Source: Comamonas suwonensis
GTDB lineage: Bacteria > Pseudomonadota > Gammaproteobacteria > Burkholderiales > Burkholderiaceae_C
NCBI RefSeq assembly: GCF_012844455.2
Contig: NZ_JABBCQ020000002.1
Location: 186,001-250,000, forward strand
Direction: 5' to 3'
Length of the DNA stretch: 64,000 nt
Below, piece by piece: positions 42,165 to 51,045 of the stretch. Made by a program: the position numbers and the translations under genes. The notes below the pieces were generated by a model that was not told where the DNA came from, did not search any database, and worked only from the letters and a program-made list of their open reading frames with translations. Every line of letters starts with the position of its first letter. Positions within the stretch are counted from its first letter, which is position 1.

Positions 42165-43247
42165 ATGAGCCTAGTCCAGCCCCTTCCCCCTGGCGCCCTC
42201 GACATCGTTGGCGATATCCACGGCGAATACTCCGCGCTGGTGCAGCTTCTGGCCAACCTGGGCTATGACCTGCAAGGCAATCACCCAGACGGCAGACGCC
42301 TGGTCTTTGTGGGCGACTTTTGCGACCGCGGGCCAGACAGTCCTTCCGTGCTGGCGCTGGTAGGGGCCATGCTGGCCTCGGGCAAAGCCCATGCGGTGCT
42401 GGGCAACCACGAGATCAATCTGCTGCGTGAAGATGCCAAGGACGGCTCCGGCTGGTTCTTCGACAGCCGCGTCGATGCGGATCAGCCCAAATACGCCCCC
42501 TTTGCACGCATGCCTGCAGCACAAGCACCGGCCATGCTCAGGCTACTGAACCAACTGCCCATTGCGCTGGAGCGCGATGACCTGCGCATCGTGCACGCCG
42601 CATGGCGGCCCGAGCAAATCGCCATGATTCGCAAACTGCCCAGCGGCAGCGCCCGCGCCTCCTACGATCACTTTGAAGCGCTTGCCGATGCACAGTCCGC
42701 CGCCCAGCGCGTGGCTGAGCGCATGCGCCAGGAAGAACTCAGCTGGCCGCACAGCCTTGAAGACTACCGCTACGAGCCGCCCTTTCTGCCCGCGCACAGC
42801 GAAAACGAGCTGAACAAAGCCATGGTCAACCCCCTCAAGGTGCTGACAGCCGGCGTGGAGCGTGAGTGCCGCAACCCGTTTTACGCAGGCGGCAAATGGC
42901 GTTTTGTGGAGCGCGTGGCTTGGTGGAATGAATACAACGAAACGCCCGCCGTGATCGTCGGCCACTACTGGCGACGCATGCGCGCCGCCGATGCGCCCGC
43001 GCATGGTGCGCAGTTTGAAAACCTGTTCGGCGGCACCTCGCCCCTGTCATGGCATGGCCTGCGCAGCAATGTGTTTTGCGTGGACTATTCCGTCGGCGCA
43101 CGCTGGCTGGATCGCCTGCGCGGCGATGACCCCATTCAACGCAGCAAACTAGCCGCCATGCGCTGGCCCGAACGTGTACTGGTCTTTGATGATGGCATGC
43201 AAGCCGCAACTGAAAATTTTGGGGTCGAGGTGGTCTTGCGGGACTAA
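42165..43247 (+). CDS. Metallophosphoesterase (calcineurin-like)
   Basis: 360 residues from ATG 42165 (a longer start at 42102 is possible). The motifs are complete: DIVGDIHGEY, VGDFCDRGPDS and LGNHEINLL in the first 100 residues, then IVHAAW and VIVGHYW late. Such proteins bind two metals and cleave phosphomono- or diesters; the substrate is unknown. A hairpin CTAAGC/GCTTAG overlaps the stop codon. Convergent with the lipocalin gene. Confidence 0.88.
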   Translation: MSLVQPLPPGALDIVGDIHGEYSALVQLLANLGYDLQGNHPDGRRLVFVGDFCDRGPDSPSVLALVGAMLASGKAHAVLGNHEINLLREDAKDGSGWFFDSRVDADQPKYAPFARMPAAQAPAMLRLLNQLPIALERDDLRIVHAAWRPEQIAMIRKLPSGSARASYDHFEALADAQSAAQRVAERMRQEELSWPHSLEDYRYEPPFLPAHSENELNKAMVNPLKVLTAGVERECRNPFYAGGKWRFVERVAWWNEYNETPAVIVGHYWRRMRAADAPAHGAQFENLFGGTSPLSWHGLRSNVFCVDYSVGARWLDRLRGDDPIQRSKLAAMRWPERVLVFDDGMQAATENFGVEVVLRD

Positions 43248-43301
43248 GCCGAGCTGGTTACGCGCTTAGCCCCTGCGTCTCAATGGCTACGCTACCGGAT
43301 C

Positions 43302-43850
43302 TTATTGCGCGACAAGCAGCACACGGCTCAGATCTACACCAAGGCTCTGGGCCTTTTCAAGCAGCTGCTTGAACTTCTGCTCAGGAATGGACTTGCTGCG
43401 CGAGAGCAGCCAGAAATAGTCAAGGCTATCGCCAATCACCAGCGAGGTCTGGTAATCATCATCCAGACTCACCACGTTGTATCCGCCATAAAACGGGCCA
43501 AAGAACGAGACCTTGAGCGCAGCCACATCGGATTCACCCAAAAAGCGCGCCTTGCCATTGGCTTGACGCCATTCTTTCTTGGCCGCGTCATAACCCCGGT
43601 TGACCACCAACACCGAGCCATCGTCATTGAGGCTGTAGTTGGCCGATACCTCCGTCAAACCCTTTTCAAACCGATGGTCGATACGGGCCAGTTCATACCA
43701 GGTGCCCATATAGCGCTTGGCATCAAAACCCGTGACCGGCGTGATGCCTCTTGGCACCGAGACTGCGCAACCCGAAACCACCGCAGCAACGCCTGCAGCG
43801 GCCACGGTCAAAGCCGCTGTACGAATCAAAGAGCTTCTCGATAAATGCAT
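43302..43850 (-). CDS. Outer-membrane lipocalin (Blc-like)
   Basis: 182 residues. The signal peptide ends VVSGC (lipobox Cys at about 28). The lipocalin first motif is GTWYELARIDHRFEKGL (G-x-W), followed by an eight-strand barrel pattern, SFFGPFYGGYNVVSLD and the C-terminal LLSRSKSIPEQ with the conserved Arg. Blc binds lysophospholipids in the envelope of E. coli (established). ATG at 43850. Confidence 0.93.
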   Translation of the reverse strand: MHLSRSSLIRTAALTVAAAGVAAVVSGCAVSVPRGITPVTGFDAKRYMGTWYELARIDHRFEKGLTEVSANYSLNDDGSVLVVNRGYDAAKKEWRQANGKARFLGESDVAALKVSFFGPFYGGYNVVSLDDDYQTSLVIGDSLDYFWLLSRSKSIPEQKFKQLLEKAQSLGVDLSRVLLVAQ

Positions 43851-44095
43851 TGTTGTGCCCTCAGCTTAAAAGCCCTATTCAACCATCGCTCAGCAGGCCT
43901 CGCATCCAAAGCGGGCTTTGCATTCAGATGAACGGTGAGACAGACAACATCGCCACGAATCCCTTGAAAAACACCTCAATGCGCTACGCATTCAGAATGA
44001 TGGAAACGCCGCTTCGGCAAGGTCTTGAGTGACTGGCGACTAGACTCACCTCAGAACGCCGAAGACGAAAACACCACTGATTGAATGAAGTTTTT

Positions 44096-44878
44096 ATGAC
44101 GATGAAAATTGCCACCTGGAATGTGAACTCTCTGACGGTGCGTCTGCCCCAGGTACTAGACTGGCTGGCAGCGAACCCCGTTGATGCGCTGGGCCTTCAA
44201 GAGCTCAAGCTCACTGACGATAAATTCCCCCATATGGCTTTTGAAGAAGCCGGGTACAAGGCCATCAGCCACGGGCAAAAAACCTATAACGGCGTGGCCT
44301 GGATCACACGAGAAGCTGGCCGCGATGTGGTGCGCAATATTCCCGGCTTAGAGGATGAGCAAGCCCGCATTCTTGCAACAACGATTGATTCACCCTCGGG
44401 CGAGATTCGCCTGATCAATGGCTACTTCGTCAACGGCCAAGAGCCGGGCTCCGAAAAATTTGCCTACAAGATGCGCTGGTTACAGGCGCTTCATGACTGG
44501 GTCAAAGAACAGCTGGCTTTGCATCCGCGTCTGGTTCTGGTGGGCGACTTCAACGTAACCCCCGAGGATCGTGACTCTTATGATCCTGTCGGACTCAAGG
44601 ATACGATTCACCACACAGTTGAAGAGCGCGGGCATTTTCAGGATTTGCTGAAGCTGGGCCTGAGTGATTCATTTCGCATGTTTGAACAGCCCGAAAAAAG
44701 CTTCTCTTGGTGGGATTACCGCATGCTGGGCTTCCAGAAGAACCGCGGCCTGCGCATCGACCATATTCTGGTCAGCGACGCACTGAAAAGCAGTGTGACG
44801 GCCTGTGCTGTCGACCGCACTCCTCGCAAAAACAAACAACCCAGCGATCACACCCCTGTGGTGGTAACGCTGGGTTGA
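44096..44878 (+). CDS. xth: Exodeoxyribonuclease III
   Basis: AP endonuclease and 3'-5' exonuclease for base-excision repair. It is 260 residues with the catalytic motifs KIATWNVNSLTVRL, LGLQELKLTDD (metal-binding Glu), LVGDFNVTPEDRD and a final SDHTPVVVTL with the active-site His. ATG at 44096 or 44102. Monocistronic; the upstream 245-bp gap to the lipocalin gene shows no strong promoter. Confidence 0.95.
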   Translation: MTMKIATWNVNSLTVRLPQVLDWLAANPVDALGLQELKLTDDKFPHMAFEEAGYKAISHGQKTYNGVAWITREAGRDVVRNIPGLEDEQARILATTIDSPSGEIRLINGYFVNGQEPGSEKFAYKMRWLQALHDWVKEQLALHPRLVLVGDFNVTPEDRDSYDPVGLKDTIHHTVEERGHFQDLLKLGLSDSFRMFEQPEKSFSWWDYRMLGFQKNRGLRIDHILVSDALKSSVTACAVDRTPRKNKQPSDHTPVVVTLG

Positions 44879-44914
44879 AATGAGCGGGTTGCTGCCAAAT
44901 GCGTTGAATATGTC

Positions 44915-45742
44915 TCAGGCTGGGCCGCGGCTCAGCCACTGCAAAGCCTCAACGTGACCGCGCAGCACCAGAACATGGTGCTTAAGCAGCTTGATGACAT
45001 CTGACGGCAAAGCCTGCTGAGCAATGCGCTCAGTTCTGTCCAGCCATGTCTGCAAGCGCTGTAAAACGCCGCTCAATGTCTCAGTAGCCGCCGCACCCAG
45101 ATAGTCAGCCCAGACCCTGCGCAGGCGCACCAGCAGGCCTGAATGCTCTTCGGCGGCTATCGCCTTTTGTAAAGAGTTACCGTCAACCAGGCCTTCCAGC
45201 TCGGCCACCAGCTTGTGAGAGTCATGTGAGAAGCGGCGCAGCGCATCATTGGCCATGCTGGACTCCGCTGTGCGCAAAAAAGAGCTTGAGCTTTCTGCAA
45301 AACTCTGTCCAGCCTGCAATACCAGCGCAAGACCCATTTTTGCGGTATCACCCAAAGGCTTGAGCTGCTCCTCCAGCTTTTGCAGTGCAACAGTGCGGCG
45401 AAAAGCAGCTTTGACGGCGGCTTTAACCTGTGCCCAGTCGAGCAAGCTGCTGCCATGTGCTTGCAGCCAGCGGGCGCGCAATTCGTTTTCCTGAGATTCA
45501 AAACTGGGCGAGCCCTGCTGACTGTCCCCTTGCTCACGGCCAGCTTGCCAGCCCAGTAGATAGGCCGGCGCATACTGATCAAAGCCGCGCCCGGCAACGA
45601 AGTAGGGCTCAAACGTGTACCGTGTGTGCCAGAAAGCTTCTTGCGCCTCCGGCATCTTCGGCAAAAGCGACCAGCTGTCTGCAGACAGGAAGTCAGGCGC
45701 TGTTGCAGACCGGTGATGGGGGGAAAGCAGGTCAGCGGACAA
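44915..45742 (-). CDS. Conserved hypothetical protein with FDQYAPAY motif
   Basis: 275 residues, no signal peptide. About residues 33-66 read FWHTRYTFEPYFVAGRGFDQ then YAPAYLLGWQAG, a Trp/Tyr-rich motif I associate with unannotated betaproteobacterial proteins. The rest (about 85-275) is helical, in part ferritin-like bundle style. The start is TTG at 45742; the first ATG (45655) would remove the motif's lead-in. A perfect 9-bp palindrome lies 12 bp before the start. Function unknown. Confidence 0.7.
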   Translation of the reverse strand: MSADLLSPHHRSATAPDFLSADSWSLLPKMPEAQEAFWHTRYTFEPYFVAGRGFDQYAPAYLLGWQAGREQGDSQQGSPSFESQENELRARWLQAHGSSLLDWAQVKAAVKAAFRRTVALQKLEEQLKPLGDTAKMGLALVLQAGQSFAESSSSFLRTAESSMANDALRRFSHDSHKLVAELEGLVDGNSLQKAIAAEEHSGLLVRLRRVWADYLGAAATETLSGVLQRLQTWLDRTERIAQQALPSDVIKLLKHHVLVLRGHVEALQWLSRGPA

Positions 45743-45753
45743 AGCAGTGATCC

Positions 45754-45776
45754 AATTGACAAGACATTTGTCAATT
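45754..45776. promoter_or_regulatory. AATTGACAA-N5-TTGTCAATT palindrome
   Basis: Perfect 9-bp inverted repeat with a 5-bp centre, 12-34 bp upstream of the TTG start of the unknown gene. The symmetry and spacing suit a dimeric repressor. No family assignment is possible from sequence alone. Confidence 0.5.
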
Positions 45777-45809
45777 TTTGTCTCGTCATCTAGACGCTAT
45801 TGTCGTCAG

Positions 45810-45866
45810 CCGTAATTGCACTTTGTAGGACTAGTGCACTCAAAAAGAGAGCAAGGGCAATTACGG
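45810..45866. other. Nested inverted repeats between the unknown gene and ntrC
   Basis: CCGTAATTGC (45810-45819) pairs perfectly with GCAATTACGG (45857-45866), and TGCACT/AGTGCA inside gives a second stem. There is no U run, so it is not a standard terminator. It lies 74 bp past the ntrC stop. Confidence 0.5.
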
Positions 45867-45939
45867 CCTCATCTAACACAGCAAATACAAGCCAGAAAAC
45901 TGAAAATTCACCTTCGAGATAGGGCCCTTGACCGGGGAC

Positions 45940-47457
45940 TCAATCAAAGTTTTCGTTCTCCAGCCCCAGCTCCTGCAGCTTGCGTGTAATGGTATTGCGG
46001 CCAATACCCAAGCGGCTTGCTGCCTCAACGCGTCGGCCATGGGTAGCGGCCAGTGCGGTACGCAACAACTGCGCTTCAAACTTGTGGGAGAGTTGATCCC
46101 ACACATCGTTATGCCCCTCTGCGAGCAGCTCCTGCGCTTGCTTGCCAAGCCCTTCCAGCCAGCCTTCAACTTCTGCAGGTAATTGAATGAAAGGCTGAGT
46201 AGCCTCTGCACTGAGCACAAGCCCCACTTTCTCAGCAGGCTGTGCAGCAACTGGCAGTGCTGGCACCTCTGTTACTGCACCGCTATTGAGCACTTCGGGC
46301 GGCAAATCCTTGAGTGCAATCTGCTGCGCAGGTGCCATGACAGTCAGCCAGTGACAGATATTTTCCAGCTGGCGCACGTTGCCCGGAAAGCCAAAAGTCT
46401 GCAGCCGGTTCATGGCAACGCCACTCATGCGCTTGGGCTCAACCCCCAGCTGGCGCGCACTTTGCTGCAGAAAATGCTGGGTCAGCATGGGCACATCTTC
46501 CTTGCGCTCACGCAGGGCTGGCAAACGCAGACGAATGACGTTCAAGCGGTGGAACAAGTCCTCCCGGAAAGCCCCATCCTTGACGCGCAGCTCCAAGTCC
46601 TGATGGGTGGCAGCAATCACGCGCACATGGGCCTTGACGGCCTGATGACCGCCTACCCGGTAAAAATGCCCGTCAGAAAGCACGCGCAGCAGTCGCGTCT
46701 GCAGCTCGAAGGGCATATCGCCGATTTCATCAAGAAACAGCGTGCCGCCCTCGGCCTGCTCGAAACGCCCCCGGCGCTGGGTCTGCGCGCCGGTAAATGC
46801 ACCGCGCTCATGCCCGAACAGCTCGGACTCCAGCAAGTCTTTGGGGATCGCTGCGGTATTGATAGCTACAAACGGCCCTCCAGCCACGGGGGAGTGCTTG
46901 TGCAAGGCTCTAGCGACCAACTCCTTACCCGCACCGGACTCCCCTGTGATCAAGACCGTGACCTGGCTCTGGCTCAATCGGCCAATGGCGCGGAACACGT
47001 CCTGCATGGCCGGGGCCTGACCCAGCATTTCGGCCTGCACCGGGGCCTGCACATCGGCCACTTCTTCGCGCTGGCTCTCTTCAACTGCGCGGCGAATCAG
47101 TTCCACCGCCTTGGGCACGTCAAAAGGTTTGGGCAGATATTCAAACGCGCCACGCTGGAATGCGGAGACAGCGCTATCAAGATCGGAGTAAGCCGTCATG
47201 ATGATCATGGGCAGGCCGGGTTGCTGCGCCCTCACCTGCTCCAGCAACTCAAGGCCCGAGCCACCGGGCATGCGGATATCACTGACCAGCACTTGCGGGG
47301 CCTGGCGCTCTGGATCACTGCTGTCTACATCTGCCAGGGCCTTGAGAACATCACGCGCTTGGGTAAAGCTGCGAATGGGCCAACCTTCACGCCCCAATGC
47401 CTTTTCAAGCACAAAGCGGATGGAAGGGTCGTCGTCCACAATCCAGATCGGCTTCAT
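45940..47457 (-). CDS. ntrC: Nitrogen regulation response regulator NtrC (NR-I)
   Basis: Sigma-54 activator switched on by NtrB under nitrogen limitation. 505 residues: receiver domain (about 1-120, phospho-Asp in LVSDIRMPGGSG), AAA+ domain (Walker A TGESGAGKELVAR, sigma-54-contact loop GAFTGAQ, Walker B GGTLFLDEIGD), and a Fis-type HTH at the C terminus (ASRLGIGRNTITRKLQEL). It follows ntrB by 46 bp and is last in the glnA-orf-ntrB-ntrC set. Confidence 0.97.
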   Translation of the reverse strand: MKPIWIVDDDPSIRFVLEKALGREGWPIRSFTQARDVLKALADVDSSDPERQAPQVLVSDIRMPGGSGLELLEQVRAQQPGLPMIIMTAYSDLDSAVSAFQRGAFEYLPKPFDVPKAVELIRRAVEESQREEVADVQAPVQAEMLGQAPAMQDVFRAIGRLSQSQVTVLITGESGAGKELVARALHKHSPVAGGPFVAINTAAIPKDLLESELFGHERGAFTGAQTQRRGRFEQAEGGTLFLDEIGDMPFELQTRLLRVLSDGHFYRVGGHQAVKAHVRVIAATHQDLELRVKDGAFREDLFHRLNVIRLRLPALRERKEDVPMLTQHFLQQSARQLGVEPKRMSGVAMNRLQTFGFPGNVRQLENICHWLTVMAPAQQIALKDLPPEVLNSGAVTEVPALPVAAQPAEKVGLVLSAEATQPFIQLPAEVEGWLEGLGKQAQELLAEGHNDVWDQLSHKFEAQLLRTALAATHGRRVEAASRLGIGRNTITRKLQELGLENENFD

Positions 47458-47503
47458 TCGTGCAACACCCTTTCCCTGTTCGGAATATTTGTAATGTCAG
47501 GCT

Positions 47504-48613
47504 TTATGGCAGCGGAATCAGAATTCGGAAATCCGTCCTCCCGGGCTGGCTATCGCATTCGATCAAGCCATGATGGCGCTGAACAAAGGTCTGAGCGAGC
47601 GTCAGACCAAGGCCTGAACCACCATCTCTGCCAGATACCAGGGGATAGAAGATTCGCTCCTTGATGGCATCGGGTACACCTGAACCGTTATCAATGACAT
47701 GCAATTCCAGTGCCAGTCTGTGGCGCTCCCGCCCTAAAGTGGCTTGCCTGGCGACACGGGTCTTGAGAATGATCTCCGCATCGCCCTCAGCAATACGCCT
47801 GCCCAGTGCCTGCGCGGCGTTCTGAACAATGTTCAACAGGGCCTGAATCAGCTGCGCGCTATCGCCTCGGAACTCGGGGATGGATATATCGTAGTCACGC
47901 AGGATCTTGAGCCCTTGCGGGTACTCGATCAACACCAGCGAACGAACCCGCTCACACACCTCGTGAATGTTCACGTCACCCACATCATGCGGCTGGCGAT
48001 GCGGGGCCAGCAAACGATCAACCAGGGCCTGCAGGCGATCTGCCTCATGGATGATGACGGTGGTGTATTCCAGCAGCTCCGGCATGACCAGATCCATCTG
48101 CAGCAACTGCGCGGCACCGCGAATACCGCCCAAGGGGTTCTTGATCTCATGCGCAAGATTGCGAATCAGCTCTTTGTTGGCTTGAGCCTGTTCGCGAATG
48201 CGCTCTTCCCGGTCCTGGCGGGCCTGCTGCTCAAGCGGCCACATCTCCACCATCACATGCCCAGCCTTCTCCGCCAGAGAGACTGCCGCATGAATCGGCA
48301 ATGGCTCCAGCCCTAGACGCAGCAAGTTGGCCTCAAAGCGTAGCGCCGCGAAATCATTGGAACGCGCACCGCTCAGGGCCTTGTCCAGCAAAGCGGGCTC
48401 GGCTACGCAGGTGGCAAATTCGCTACCCACCATGATGCGGCGCGACTGGCCCAGCGCATTCTCAAGCGCCGCATTGACAAAACGTACCATTCCGCGCTCA
48501 TCCAGCACGGCAATCAAGGTGCAAAGCCAGTCTAAAGACTGGTAGTTTTTCTGGTCGGTTTCATCCAACTCCAGGTTGGACGCATCGGGGGGCAAGTCAG
48601 CGGTTGAACTCAT
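47504..48613 (-). CDS. ntrB: Nitrogen regulation sensor kinase NtrB (NR-II)
   Basis: Phosphorylates NtrC and, with PII, dephosphorylates it. 369 residues: a PAS domain (about 25-130), a dimerisation/His domain with the phospho-His in NLAHEIKNPLGGIRG (His about 155), and the HATPase with NIVQNAAQAL (N box), IDNGSGVP (G1) and SGRDGGSGLGL (G2). No membrane segment, as expected for the PII-controlled cytosolic kinase. Confidence 0.97.
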   Translation of the reverse strand: MSSTADLPPDASNLELDETDQKNYQSLDWLCTLIAVLDERGMVRFVNAALENALGQSRRIMVGSEFATCVAEPALLDKALSGARSNDFAALRFEANLLRLGLEPLPIHAAVSLAEKAGHVMVEMWPLEQQARQDREERIREQAQANKELIRNLAHEIKNPLGGIRGAAQLLQMDLVMPELLEYTTVIIHEADRLQALVDRLLAPHRQPHDVGDVNIHEVCERVRSLVLIEYPQGLKILRDYDISIPEFRGDSAQLIQALLNIVQNAAQALGRRIAEGDAEIILKTRVARQATLGRERHRLALELHVIDNGSGVPDAIKERIFYPLVSGRDGGSGLGLTLAQTFVQRHHGLIECDSQPGRTDFRILIPLP

Positions 48614-48649
48614 GCAATCAATCAGATGTAACCAGCCCCATGGACTGGA

Positions 48650-49165
48650 TTAATTGCCTGCGGGCAAGCGATCCAGTTCTCGCTTGATGCCCGCGACATC
48701 GCTCTCCTGGCGGGCAAGATCGGCTTTTAGCTTGGCCACCCGCTCTGGGTAGCCCTGAGGGTTGCGCAACTCCAGCGCCGTGCGCACAGGGTTGCCGTCG
48801 TTGTACTCCGCCTTCAACTCGCTTAAACGGGCCTGTGCCTTGCTCAGCTCGCTTTGCAAGATGGCTCGGGCATCAGAGTCACGTGCTTTTTGAGCGGCGT
48901 TATCGCTGCGCACAGGCGCAGGCACTGCGCTGCTAGAGTTTGCAGGTTTGGGCTTGGCCGGCGCAGTGGATGTGCCAGCGCTGCTGCCAGATGAACGTGT
49001 GCCATGAATGACGGTGACGCCGCCGCCATCCACCGGCTTGCAGCCTTTGGCCTTGGCCTGCGCCACATTGTTGGTGTATTCATTGCCACAGCGGTAAATC
49101 GCATCCTGCGCAAAGACAGCGCCAGACGCTGCAAGCAACAACGACAACACATAAAGCTTCTTCAT
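48650..49165 (-). CDS. Secreted coiled-coil protein between glnA and ntrB
   Basis: 171 residues. Signal peptide (about 1-20, cleavage after VFAQ or nearby), then a short Cys-pair module DAIYRCGNEYTNNVAQAKAKGC like DUF4124 (two blocks), a Ser/Ala/Pro-rich linker, and a charged C-terminal coiled coil (about 90-168; ELSKAQARLSELKAEYND). Periplasmic. Its position inside the nitrogen locus suggests co-expression with glnA or ntrBC, but no nitrogen role is known. Confidence 0.82.
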   Translation of the reverse strand: MKKLYVLSLLLAASGAVFAQDAIYRCGNEYTNNVAQAKAKGCKPVDGGGVTVIHGTRSSGSSAGTSTAPAKPKPANSSSAVPAPVRSDNAAQKARDSDARAILQSELSKAQARLSELKAEYNDGNPVRTALELRNPQGYPERVAKLKADLARQESDVAGIKRELDRLPAGN

Positions 49166-49200
49166 TCGTTCCCTCTCAGGCAGACAGCGACAGCAAGTCC

Positions 49201-49219
49201 GCGATACCTTGAGTATCGC
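49201..49219. other. Hairpin between glnA and the coiled-coil gene
   Basis: GCGATAC-CTTGA-GTATCGC, a perfect 7-bp inverted repeat 36 bp upstream of the coiled-coil gene start. It could be a leader hairpin or an operator for a promoter serving the orf-ntrB-ntrC part. Confidence 0.35.
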
Positions 49220-49305
49220 TCCAAGCTTGCGGGTTTATTCACTACTTGATTGCTGCCGTCCTGTTTGGTTCCTTATGGGCCACGCTACCTCAAGAACTGT
49301 GCAAT

Positions 49306-49327
49306 AAAAAAGGCGGCTTGCGCCGCC
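49306..49327 (-). terminator. Terminator after glnA
   Basis: GGCGGC/GCCGCC stem with a 4-nt loop, followed in the minus direction by six U. Located 17 bp past the glnA stop. It would make strong glnA expression largely separate from the low-level ntrBC genes, with some read-through. Confidence 0.88.
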
Positions 49328-49343
49328 TCTTTTGCTCCTCGCC

Positions 49344-50759
49344 TTACAGCGAGAAGTACATGTCGTATTCGACAGGGTGCACCGACTGACGGTAGCGAGT
49401 CACTTCGCCCATCTTCAGCTCGATGTAGGCATCCAGCATGCTGTCGGAGAACACACCACCCTTGGTCAGGAAGGCGCGGTCTTCGTTCAGAGCGTCCAGG
49501 GCCTGGTCCAGGCTGTGGCACACGGTAGGCACCAGCTTGTCTTCCTCGGGGGGCAGATGGTACAGATCCTTGGTGGCTGCTTCGCCGGGATGGATCTTGT
49601 TTTCCACACCGTCCAGACCCGCCATCAGCAGAGCCGCAAAACCCAGGTAGGGGTTCATCAGTGGATCGGGGAAGCGGGCTTCCACGCGGCGACCCTTGGG
49701 GTTGCTCACGTAAGGAATACGGATGGAAGCGGAGCGATTTTTGGCCGAGTAAGCCAGCTTCACAGGAGCTTCAAAACCAGGAACCAGACGCTTGTAGCTG
49801 TTGGTACCGGGGTTGGTGATGGCGTTCAGAGCACGAGCGTGCTTGATGATGCCGCCGATGTAGTACAGCGCGAAGTCAGACAGACCGGCATAGCCGTCGC
49901 CAGCAAACAGGTTCTTGCCATCTTTCCACACGGACTGGTGCACGTGCATGCCAGAGCCGTTGTCGCCAGCGTAGGGCTTGGGCATGAAAGTAGCCGTCTT
50001 GCCGTAGGTGTTGGCTACGTTCCAGATGATGTACTTTTGCAGCTGTGTCCAGTCAGCACGCTCAACCAGCGTGGAAAAGCGTGTGCCGATTTCGTTTTGA
50101 CCAGCGCCGGCCACTTCGTGGTGGAACACTTCAACAGGAATACCGACAGCTTCCAGCAACAGCGACATTTCTGCGCGCATGTCTTGCGTGCTGTCAACGG
50201 GAGGCACTGGGAAGTAGCCGCCCTTGTTACGAGGACGGTGACCACGGTTGCCGGTTTCAAACTTGGTTCCAGTGTTCCATGGCGCTTCGTATTCTTCGAT
50301 TTCGAAGAAGGGGTTGTGAGGCTCGGTACCCCAGCGCACGCCGTCGAAGATGAAGAATTCGGGTTCGGGTCCGAAGTAGGCGGTGTCGCCCAGACCAGAG
50401 GCCTTCAGATAGGCTTCAGCGCGCTTGGCGATGGAACGGGGGTCACGGTCATAGGCCTTACCGTCACCGGGCTCGATCACGTCACACTGCAAAATCAGTG
50501 TGGTTTCTTCAAAGAAGGGATCGATGTTGGCGGTGTTGGGATCGGGCACCAGTTGCATGTCCGAAGCTTCAATACCCTTCCAGCCCGCGACGGAAGAGCC
50601 GTCAAAAGCGTGGCCGGAGACAAACTTGTCTTCGTCAAAGTGCGACACGGGCACGGTCACGTGCTGTTCCTTGCCACGGGTATCGGTAAAGCGCAGGTCT
50701 ACGAACTTGACCTCGTTATCCTGCACCATCTGCATCACATCTGCTACGGTCTTCGCCAT
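49344..50759 (-). CDS. glnA: Glutamine synthetase, type I
   Basis: Assimilates ammonium into glutamine. It is 471 residues, a GSI-beta enzyme. [20 protein letters not shown] is the N-terminal beta-grasp signature, FFGP-like [12 protein letters not shown] binds metal, and [16 protein letters not shown] the glutamate flap. The adenylylation Tyr is in [12 protein letters not shown], so GlnE control is expected. ATG at 50759 has CAGGAGAG upstream. Transcribed from a sigma-54 promoter with NtrC sites, as described at 50809 and 50899. Confidence 0.98.
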   Translation of the reverse strand: MAKTVADVMQMVQDNEVKFVDLRFTDTRGKEQHVTVPVSHFDEDKFVSGHAFDGSSVAGWKGIEASDMQLVPDPNTANIDPFFEETTLILQCDVIEPGDGKAYDRDPRSIAKRAEAYLKASGLGDTAYFGPEPEFFIFDGVRWGTEPHNPFFEIEEYEAPWNTGTKFETGNRGHRPRNKGGYFPVPPVDSTQDMRAEMSLLLEAVGIPVEVFHHEVAGAGQNEIGTRFSTLVERADWTQLQKYIIWNVANTYGKTATFMPKPYAGDNGSGMHVHQSVWKDGKNLFAGDGYAGLSDFALYYIGGIIKHARALNAITNPGTNSYKRLVPGFEAPVKLAYSAKNRSASIRIPYVSNPKGRRVEARFPDPLMNPYLGFAALLMAGLDGVENKIHPGEAATKDLYHLPPEEDKLVPTVCHSLDQALDALNEDRAFLTKGGVFSDSMLDAYIELKMGEVTRYRQSVHPVEYDMYFSL

Positions 50760-50808
50760 TAGATCTCTCCTGCCAACGTGGCTGATCAAATAAAGAATAA
50801 ATACTATT

Positions 50809-50826
50809 AAGCAGTTTACGTGCCAA
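50809..50826 (-). promoter_or_regulatory. Sigma-54 promoter of glnA
   Basis: On the minus strand TTGGCACGTAAACTGCTT has the -24 GG and -12 GC with exactly 10 bp between them. The predicted start is about 40 nt before the glnA ATG. It matches the glnAp2 type used under nitrogen limitation. Confidence 0.92.
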
Positions 50827-50898
50827 CTTCCGTTGCACTACGGTGATCCAACATATTTGTCACTTACAGATACGCTGAGCAACCTGTGTTTCGCACAC

Positions 50899-50986
50899 TG
50901 CACCAAACAGGCCCATATTGTCGCACTGCCTGAGCCCCACTCTTGATTGCACCAATTTGGCGATTTAATTGCACCAGATTGGTGCA
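50899..50986. promoter_or_regulatory. NtrC-binding enhancer upstream of glnA
   Basis: TGCACC-AGATT-GGTGCA (50970-50986) is a perfect NtrC site. Weaker ones are TGCACC-AATTT-GGCGAT (50948-50964) and TGCACC-AAACA-GGCCCA (50899-50915). They sit about 100-190 bp upstream of the sigma-54 start, the usual enhancer distance. Confidence 0.88.
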
Positions 50987-51045
50987 TATTTGAGAAATGA
51001 CTGATTTTGGTGCGCAGCATGCAATGCGAATGCCTGCAAGCCGAC

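Noticed and set aside
43928-44032. 34-codon plus-strand frame before xth
   Set aside because: No ribosome-binding site, no hydrophobic or other recognisable feature, and no supporting context.
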